Both the position numbers and the translations under genes were made by a program. From assembly GCA_046048895.1 (NCBI GenBank), contig JBJOFF010000006.1, forward strand, positions 1-60,881: a stretch of DNA of 60,881 bases, given 5' to 3'. The notes under the pieces are model-generated. The model saw only the letters and a program-made list of their open reading frames with translations, searched no databases and was not told where the DNA came from. Positions 56,258 through 60,881 of this stretch are shown here, piece by piece. The stretch comes from ZLKRG08 sp046048895. Its GTDB lineage: Bacteria; Actinomycetota; Actinomycetes; Nanopelagicales; Nanopelagicaceae. The stretch's first letter is position 1. The number at the start of each line of letters is the position of its first letter.

Positions 56258-57366
56258 TGTCGAATTTATCGTTCTACGTACATATTCCGTATTGCGTAAA
56301 ACGATGCGGATATTGTGACTTTAATACCTACACGCCAGCAGAACTTCGCGAAGGTGGCACTTTAGAAGGCGTATCTGTCGGCTTTATAGATTCCCTTATC
56401 GCTGAAGTCACCTTTGCTTCGCGCACTCAAACCACAACCATCCCAACTATTTTCTTTGGCGGCGGCACGCCCTCGCTGATGCCTGCATCAGAACTTGGCC
56501 GAGTAATTGATTTATTAAAACAACGCTGGGAATTTGCGCCAAATATCGAAGTAACAATGGAGTGCAATCCAGATACTTTGACGTTGAAATCTTTAGAAGA
56601 GTATCGCGCTATCGGCATTAATCGCATCTCAATGGGCATGCAATCTGCAAATACCAACGTCTTAAAAGTCCTTGATCGTACTCACAATCCAGAGAATGTC
56701 GCTAAGTCTGTAGCAAATGCTCGCACTGCCGGTTTTGATAATGTCAGCCTTGATCTAATATACGGAACTCCAGGTGAATCCTTAGAAGAGTGGGAAAGTA
56801 CAGTGCACACCGCGCTTTCTTACGGAGTGGACCACTTAAGCGCATATGCTCTAATTATTGAAGATGGCACAAAGTTATCTGCGAAAATAAAACGTGGCGA
56901 AATCAATCGACCGGATGATGATCTGATGGCGCAGATGTATCTAAAGGTAGATGAACTTGCCGATAAAGCTGGTCTGCCTTGGTATGAATTAAGCAATTGG
57001 GGACGCCCAGCAGCACATAATTTAGTTTATTGGCGCAACCAAAATTGGTGGGGGCTTGGTCCTGGTGCTCATTCACATTTAGACGGTGTGCGCTGGTGGA
57101 ATGTTAAACATCCAAGCAAATATTCTGAAAAACTATCAGGATTTGAATCACCAATGCAGGACCGCGAAGTACTTGGCGAAAAAGAGAAGCACGAGGAGCG
57201 AATCATGTTGCAGATTCGCTTGCGTGAAGGGCTCCCTGATTTAACTCCAGAGCAGTTAGCAGTTTTAGCCAAATTCCCAGATGAGGTCGAAATCATTAAT
57301 AATCGCGCGATTTTGACTGCTTCAGGGCGTCTAATTGCCGACCGAATAGTCCGTGAATTGATCTAG
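56257..57366 (+). CDS. hemW: HemW-like radical SAM protein (heme chaperone)
   Basis: Radical SAM protein of 369 residues. The iron-sulfur cysteines are in YCVKRCGYCDFNTYT (Cys-x3-Cys-x2-Cys, residues about 12-19), followed by FFGGGTPSLM, the MECNPDTLT motif and GINRISMGMQS. HemW proteins bind heme and were formerly annotated as coproporphyrinogen oxidase; true HemN has a different motif. It overlaps lepA by one nucleotide, the usual lepA-hemW-hrcA order. Confidence 0.94.
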   Translation: MSNLSFYVHIPYCVKRCGYCDFNTYTPAELREGGTLEGVSVGFIDSLIAEVTFASRTQTTTIPTIFFGGGTPSLMPASELGRVIDLLKQRWEFAPNIEVTMECNPDTLTLKSLEEYRAIGINRISMGMQSANTNVLKVLDRTHNPENVAKSVANARTAGFDNVSLDLIYGTPGESLEEWESTVHTALSYGVDHLSAYALIIEDGTKLSAKIKRGEINRPDDDLMAQMYLKVDELADKAGLPWYELSNWGRPAAHNLVYWRNQNWWGLGPGAHSHLDGVRWWNVKHPSKYSEKLSGFESPMQDREVLGEKEKHEERIMLQIRLREGLPDLTPEQLAVLAKFPDEVEIINNRAILTASGRLIADRIVRELI

Positions 57367-57385
57367 GTTATAAAATCTGCCAATC

Positions 57386-58384
57386 ATGAGTCGCCGCCTA
57401 GAAATTCTTCGCGCAATTGTTGATGAGTACGTTGCTACTCAAGAACCAGTTGGCTCTAAAGCGCTTGCGGAAAACCATAACTTGGGCGTATCTCCAGCAA
57501 CTATTCGTAATGAAATGGCAGTACTTGAAGAAGAAGGATTGATTACTCAACCTCATACCTCGGCCGGAAGAATTCCAACTGATCTTGGTTACCGCACCTT
57601 TGTCGACCAACTTGCAAGCGTCAAACCGCTATCTGCCCCCGAGCGCAGAGCTATTGAAACTTTCCTAGAAGGTGCGCTGGATCTGGATGATGTGGTGATG
57701 CGTACCGTTAAATTACTTGCAGATGTAACTAAACAGGTAGCGGTGGTTCAGTATCCATCTTTAGTAAAATCAAAAGTTCGCCATGTTGAATTAGTACTGC
57801 TAAATCCGATTCGAGCCATGTTAATTCTTATTACTGATACTGGCCGAGTAGAGCAACGCGTAATTGAGCTAGCCACAGAAATAGACGAAGAATTCCTTAA
57901 TGCAATGAGAATTAAACTGAATAATTCAATTGCTGGGCAAAAACTTCCGGATGTAGCGGATCGTTTATCAGCACTTATGGATTCGCTTAATCAATCAGAT
58001 CGAAGAAATATGGCAGTGATCATCTCAACGTTAATTGAGATGGCGCTGGAAAAGCCGGAAGAGAAAGTGGTTTTGGCGGGCACCGCTAACTTAACTCGAT
58101 TTCGTCAGGATTTCTCGGCGCAGATTCATCCGATTTTGGAAGCGTTAGAAGAGCAGGTAGTTTTACTGCGCCTACTAGGCGGAGCTTCAAATGGAGTTCA
58201 GGTACGAATTGGTAGCGAGCAGAGCGAAGATAATTTAAAGGAGACTTCAGTAATTTCTATGGGTTACGGTGAAGTTGGCGCTTTAGGTGTAATTGGACCT
58301 ACCCGCATGGACTATGCCAGCTCAATGGCTGCCGTAAGCGCAGTTGCAAACTACGTCAGTAGATATCTTCAGGAGAATGCATAA
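57386..58384 (+). CDS. hrcA: heat-inducible transcription repressor HrcA
   Basis: Represses chaperone genes by binding CIRCE elements. The 332-residue protein has the winged-helix start RRLEILRAIVDEYVATQEPVGSKAL, then VSPATIRNEMAVLEEEGLI and PHTSAGRIPTDLGYRTFVD, with the GAF-like C-terminal domain. No CIRCE (TTAGCACTC-N9-GAGTGCTAA) is visible upstream, so autoregulation is not evident. A TAAAAT hexamer (57371-57376) lies 9 nt before the ATG. dnaJ follows immediately. Confidence 0.95.
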   Translation: MSRRLEILRAIVDEYVATQEPVGSKALAENHNLGVSPATIRNEMAVLEEEGLITQPHTSAGRIPTDLGYRTFVDQLASVKPLSAPERRAIETFLEGALDLDDVVMRTVKLLADVTKQVAVVQYPSLVKSKVRHVELVLLNPIRAMLILITDTGRVEQRVIELATEIDEEFLNAMRIKLNNSIAGQKLPDVADRLSALMDSLNQSDRRNMAVIISTLIEMALEKPEEKVVLAGTANLTRFRQDFSAQIHPILEALEEQVVLLRLLGGASNGVQVRIGSEQSEDNLKETSVISMGYGEVGALGVIGPTRMDYASSMAAVSAVANYVSRYLQENA

Positions 58385-59497
58385 ATGGCAGATTTATACG
58401 AGACGCTAGGCGTTTCTCGCGATGCGAATGCGGATGAAATTAAGCGCGCATATCGCAAGTTAGCCCGCGAGCTACATCCTGATGTAAATCCCGATCCTCA
58501 GGTGCAAGATCGTTTCAAAGAAGTAACTGCCGCTTATGATGTATTGAGCGATGATCAGAAACGTCAGCAATATGACATGGGTGGCAATCCATTTGGCGGA
58601 GCCGGTGGATTTAATGGCGGATTTGGTTTTAGCGACATCATGGATGCCTTCTTTGGCCAAGGTGGCCAACAACGCGGTCCGCGATCTCGTGCGCGCGCCG
58701 GACAAGATGCGCTAATTAGAGTTGAAGTCTCTTTGGAAGAGGCTTGCTTTGGTACCGAACGTGAAATTAGCGTAGAGAGCGCAGTTCGTTGTGAGAAATG
58801 TGAAGGCAGCGGTTGCCAAGATGGAACTTCGCCTACAACATGTGGAATTTGCAAAGGTCGTGGCGAGACTCAACAAGTAACTAGATCAATTCTTGGACAA
58901 GTGATGACATCTCGACCATGTGCTGCGTGTCAGGGATTTGGTACCACCATTGCTAATCCTTGCAGAGAGTGCCACGGTGACGGACGAGTTCGTGCTCGCC
59001 AAAGTATTTCAGTAAAGATTCCCGGCGGAGTCGAAACTGGTAATCGAATTCAATTAGCAGGTCGTGGCGAAGTTGGACCTGGCGGGGGACCGGCTGGTGA
59101 CTTATATGTTGAAATTATTCAACGCGAACATGAATATTTGGTACGTGATGGAGATACTTTACATTTAGCGCTCTCAATTCCATTTAGCGCAGCAACTTTA
59201 GGTTCCAAATCAAAGGTTATGACATTAGATGGCGAAGCAGAAATTGAAATCAAAGCGGGTACTCAATCTGGGGCGAAAATTCCGCTAAAACAGCGAGGAA
59301 TGACTCGATTACGCGGTTCGGGTCGCGGGGATTTAATTGTCCATGTTGAAGTTGCAACTCCAACCAAATTAAATCGCGAACAAGAAGAATTGATCAAAAA
59401 GTTTGCCCAATTACGAGGCGAAGATGGTGATTCCTCAACGATGAAAGCCGATGATGGATCTTTGCTAAATAAAATTCGTGGTGCTTTTAGGTTCTAA
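58385..59497 (+). CDS. dnaJ: chaperone DnaJ
   Basis: Co-chaperone that delivers substrates to DnaK. The 370-residue protein has a J domain with the HPD motif (ARELHPDVNPD), a Gly/Phe-rich region (about 68-95), and four zinc repeats: CEKCEGSGC, CGICKGRGE, CAACQGFGT and CRECHGDGR. The C-terminal substrate domain follows. It starts directly at the hrcA stop. dnaK and grpE are not adjacent, so this is the hrcA-linked DnaJ (DnaJ2) of Actinobacteria. Confidence 0.96.
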   Translation: MADLYETLGVSRDANADEIKRAYRKLARELHPDVNPDPQVQDRFKEVTAAYDVLSDDQKRQQYDMGGNPFGGAGGFNGGFGFSDIMDAFFGQGGQQRGPRSRARAGQDALIRVEVSLEEACFGTEREISVESAVRCEKCEGSGCQDGTSPTTCGICKGRGETQQVTRSILGQVMTSRPCAACQGFGTTIANPCRECHGDGRVRARQSISVKIPGGVETGNRIQLAGRGEVGPGGGPAGDLYVEIIQREHEYLVRDGDTLHLALSIPFSAATLGSKSKVMTLDGEAEIEIKAGTQSGAKIPLKQRGMTRLRGSGRGDLIVHVEVATPTKLNREQEELIKKFAQLRGEDGDSSTMKADDGSLLNKIRGAFRF

Positions 59498-60186
59498 TGC
59501 TGCAACTCTTCTTTGTTGAAAGCATCAAGCACCCAGAGCTAACTGGAGACAATGCTCATCATGCCGAACGTGTACTTCGCATGAAAAAGGGTGAAGAGCT
59601 GCTTATTTCCGATGGTTCAGGTAATTGGGCTCGTTGTGAAATCACTGAGCTCTCTAAGAAGAATGTAGCGTTGAAAGTAATTGATAGCGGATCGGAAAAC
59701 GCTGCAACTCACGAAATTTCGGTTTTGCAAGCGATACCAAAGAGCGATAGAGCTAAAGAGACTGTTGAACTACTAACTGCCGCAGGTGTCAGCAAAATCT
59801 ATCCTTGGCAAGCTAATCGCGCCATTGGAAAAGAGAGCGATAAATGGCAGAGCGCTGCCATTGAAGCAAGTAAGCAGAGTAGACGTTTTTATATTCCTGA
59901 AGTTTCATTAAAAATAGATTCCGTAGCTGCAGTTAATTTGTTTAAGGAATTTTCGCAAGTATTGATTTGCCATGAATCTGCAACGCAAAGAATTTCTGAT
60001 GTCGTGGTAACTGCAGATAAAACTTTGATTGTAATCGGGCCAGAAGGTGGAATTACCGATGAAGAACTTCTGCAATTTGAAAGCGCTGGAGGCAAGGTAA
60101 TCAAATTAGGCAGACCAGTTCTACGTTCGGCGCATGCAGGAATCGCAGCAATTAGCGCCGTGAGTGCGTTGATGAAGGTATGGTAA
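59497..60186 (+). CDS. rsmE: 16S rRNA (uracil1498-N3)-methyltransferase
   Basis: Methylates U1498 of 16S rRNA. The 229-residue SPOUT-fold protein has the N-terminal PUA-like part (HHAERVLRMKKGEELLISDGSGNWARCEI), AIPKSDRAKETVELLTAAGVSKIYPW and the SAM-knot segments LIVIGPEGGITDEEL and KLGRPVLRSAHAGIAAIS. It overlaps the dnaJ stop by one nucleotide (TAATG). Confidence 0.94.
   Translation: MLQLFFVESIKHPELTGDNAHHAERVLRMKKGEELLISDGSGNWARCEITELSKKNVALKVIDSGSENAATHEISVLQAIPKSDRAKETVELLTAAGVSKIYPWQANRAIGKESDKWQSAAIEASKQSRRFYIPEVSLKIDSVAAVNLFKEFSQVLICHESATQRISDVVVTADKTLIVIGPEGGITDEELLQFESAGGKVIKLGRPVLRSAHAGIAAISAVSALMKVW
60179..60184 (+). promoter_or_regulatory. -10 hexamer of the HIT gene
   Basis: TATGGT at the end of rsmE lies exactly 6 nt before ATG 60191. 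There is no Shine-Dalgarno. The 4-nt intergenic gap means that this hexamer would sit inside the rsmE coding end. Confidence 0.4.
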
Positions 60187-60190
60187 ACAC

Positions 60191-60538
60191 ATGGCTTTAG
60201 ATTCAAATTGCATTTTCTGCAAAATCATCGAAGGTGAAATTCCCGCGGAAATCGTTTATCGCGATGAGAATGTGGTGGCGTTTAATGATTTAAACCCTCA
60301 AGCACCTACTCATGTACTTTTGATTCCAACTCTTCACGTTGAAAACGCGGCCGCAATGGCCGAAGCCAGCGCAGTAATTTCAGCTTCTTTGTTAAAGGCG
60401 GCCAAAGAAGTGGCGGCAGATTGCCAACTCTCTGGCTATCGCACCGTCTTTAATACTGGCGAATCAGTGGGTCAATCGGTATTCCACGCTCACATGCACC
60501 TCTTAGGAGGGCGAGATTTCACCTGGCCACCAGGTTAA
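60191..60538 (+). CDS. HIT family hydrolase (HINT type)
   Basis: A 115-residue nucleotide-binding hydrolase of the HINT/PKCI branch. CIFCKIIEGEIPAEIVYRDE and the triad QSVFHAHMHLLGG (His-x-His-x-His) are clear. Members cleave adenosine phosphoramidates; the physiological substrate is unknown. It follows rsmE by 4 nt and precedes the phoH-like gene, the usual actinobacterial order. Confidence 0.92.
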   Translation: MALDSNCIFCKIIEGEIPAEIVYRDENVVAFNDLNPQAPTHVLLIPTLHVENAAAMAEASAVISASLLKAAKEVAADCQLSGYRTVFNTGESVGQSVFHAHMHLLGGRDFTWPPG

Positions 60539-60595
60539 ATACAGGCTAATTGCTGGCCAATCAGTGTTCTAGAAAAGGATAAGATTTCAGCACTA

Positions 60596-60881
60596 ATGGA
60601 ACGAACTTTAATTACGGTACCGACCGCCATTCCAATGGTCGCACTTGCAGGCCCAGCCGATAAGAATTTACGCGAAATTGAAAGCGCATTTCCTAATGTC
60701 TCAATGACGGTTCGCGGAAATGAAATCGCACTTCGCGGCGATGTAGAAGAGTGCGACAAAGTTGAGCAACTTGTAACCGAATTATTAGTTGTACTTCGTT
60801 CAGGACAAGATATAAATCCTGAGGTAATAAAACGTGCAATCTCGATGCTCAAATCTAACCCGCAGAAGCATCCAGCAGAAG
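60596..60881 (+). CDS. PhoH-like ATPase (N-terminal part, cut by window edge)
   Basis: The first 95 residues match the N-terminal domain before the PhoH ATPase: VPTAIPMVALAGPADKNLREIESAFPN, VRGNEIALRGD and PEVIKRAISMLK. The Walker motifs would lie beyond the edge. ATG 60596 begins the family alignment; TAAGAT (60580-60585) lies 10 nt upstream. PhoH-like proteins next to ybeY are linked to RNA metabolism; the exact role is uncertain. Confidence 0.85.
   Translation, partial: MERTLITVPTAIPMVALAGPADKNLREIESAFPNVSMTVRGNEIALRGDVEECDKVEQLVTELLVVLRSGQDINPEVIKRAISMLKSNPQKHPAE

Noticed and set aside
1..60881. CRISPR arrays, insertion sequences, prophage or integrase genes
   Set aside because: No regularly spaced repeats, transposase or phage genes were found; composition looks uniform by eye.

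Overview
The window is ordinary bacterial chromosome, about 43-45% GC by eye, densely packed with about 57 protein genes and three tRNAs. I see no mobile element, CRISPR array or rRNA. Several neighbourhoods are typical of Actinobacteria: leuA-recO-uppS; fabD-fabH-acpP-fabF-accD6-DUF3145; etfB-etfA-cysteine desulfurase-mnmA-ligA; nadD-rsfS-phosphoglycerate-mutase-like phosphatase; and leuS-comEA-comEC-holA-rpsT-lepA-hemW-hrcA-dnaJ-rsmE-HIT-phoH. The low GC for this phylum, very short intergenic gaps and frequent ATGA overlaps suggest a streamlined planktonic actinobacterium such as the freshwater acI/Nanopelagicales group. That assignment is inference.

Layout. 1-9.8 kb: end of leuA, recO, uppS, a ZIP metal transporter, glyS, dusB, a DUF218 protein, dgt and dnaG. 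9.9-12.3 kb: tRNA-Asn, a DoxX-Rieske membrane protein, an HtrA-like protease and a small ACT protein. 12.3-18.6 kb: galactose (galT-galE-galK) and glycerol (glpK, glpD) catabolism. 18.6-22.6 kb: a secreted GH25 muramidase, an 84-residue protein like the C-terminus of DnaX, an atypical LuxR-type response regulator, NAD(P)HX dehydratase and a methyltransferase. 22.6-27.5 kb: a sarcosine/dimethylglycine dehydrogenase-like flavoprotein, a choline-kinase-like protein, a phosphodiesterase, a DoxX-like protein and a DCC thiol oxidoreductase, followed by tRNA-Met. 27.6-33.1 kb: DUF885 peptidase, Pr6Pr protein, M23 peptidase, PnuC, cold-shock protein, DUF3145 and SIMPL proteins. 33-40 kb: type II fatty-acid synthesis and glycogen debranching. 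40-60.9 kb: electron-transfer flavoprotein, sulfur/tRNA modification, DNA ligase, NAD synthesis, tRNA-Ala, leuS, competence/DNA uptake, and translation and stress genes.

The most distinctive signal is regulatory. At least ten genes have a TANNNT hexamer exactly 6 nt before the start codon, which would put transcription initiation on the start codon itself (leaderless mRNA). Two divergent gene pairs are separated by exactly 22 bp and have opposed -10 hexamers that share one TA step. Two genes begin exactly one nucleotide after a mature tRNA 3' end, so tRNA processing could itself create a leaderless message. The nadD reading frame has no ATG, GTG or TTG ahead of its catalytic motif. No stretch longer than about 300 bases lacks a gene; the longest gap is the cspA/DUF3145 divergent region (31554-31826).
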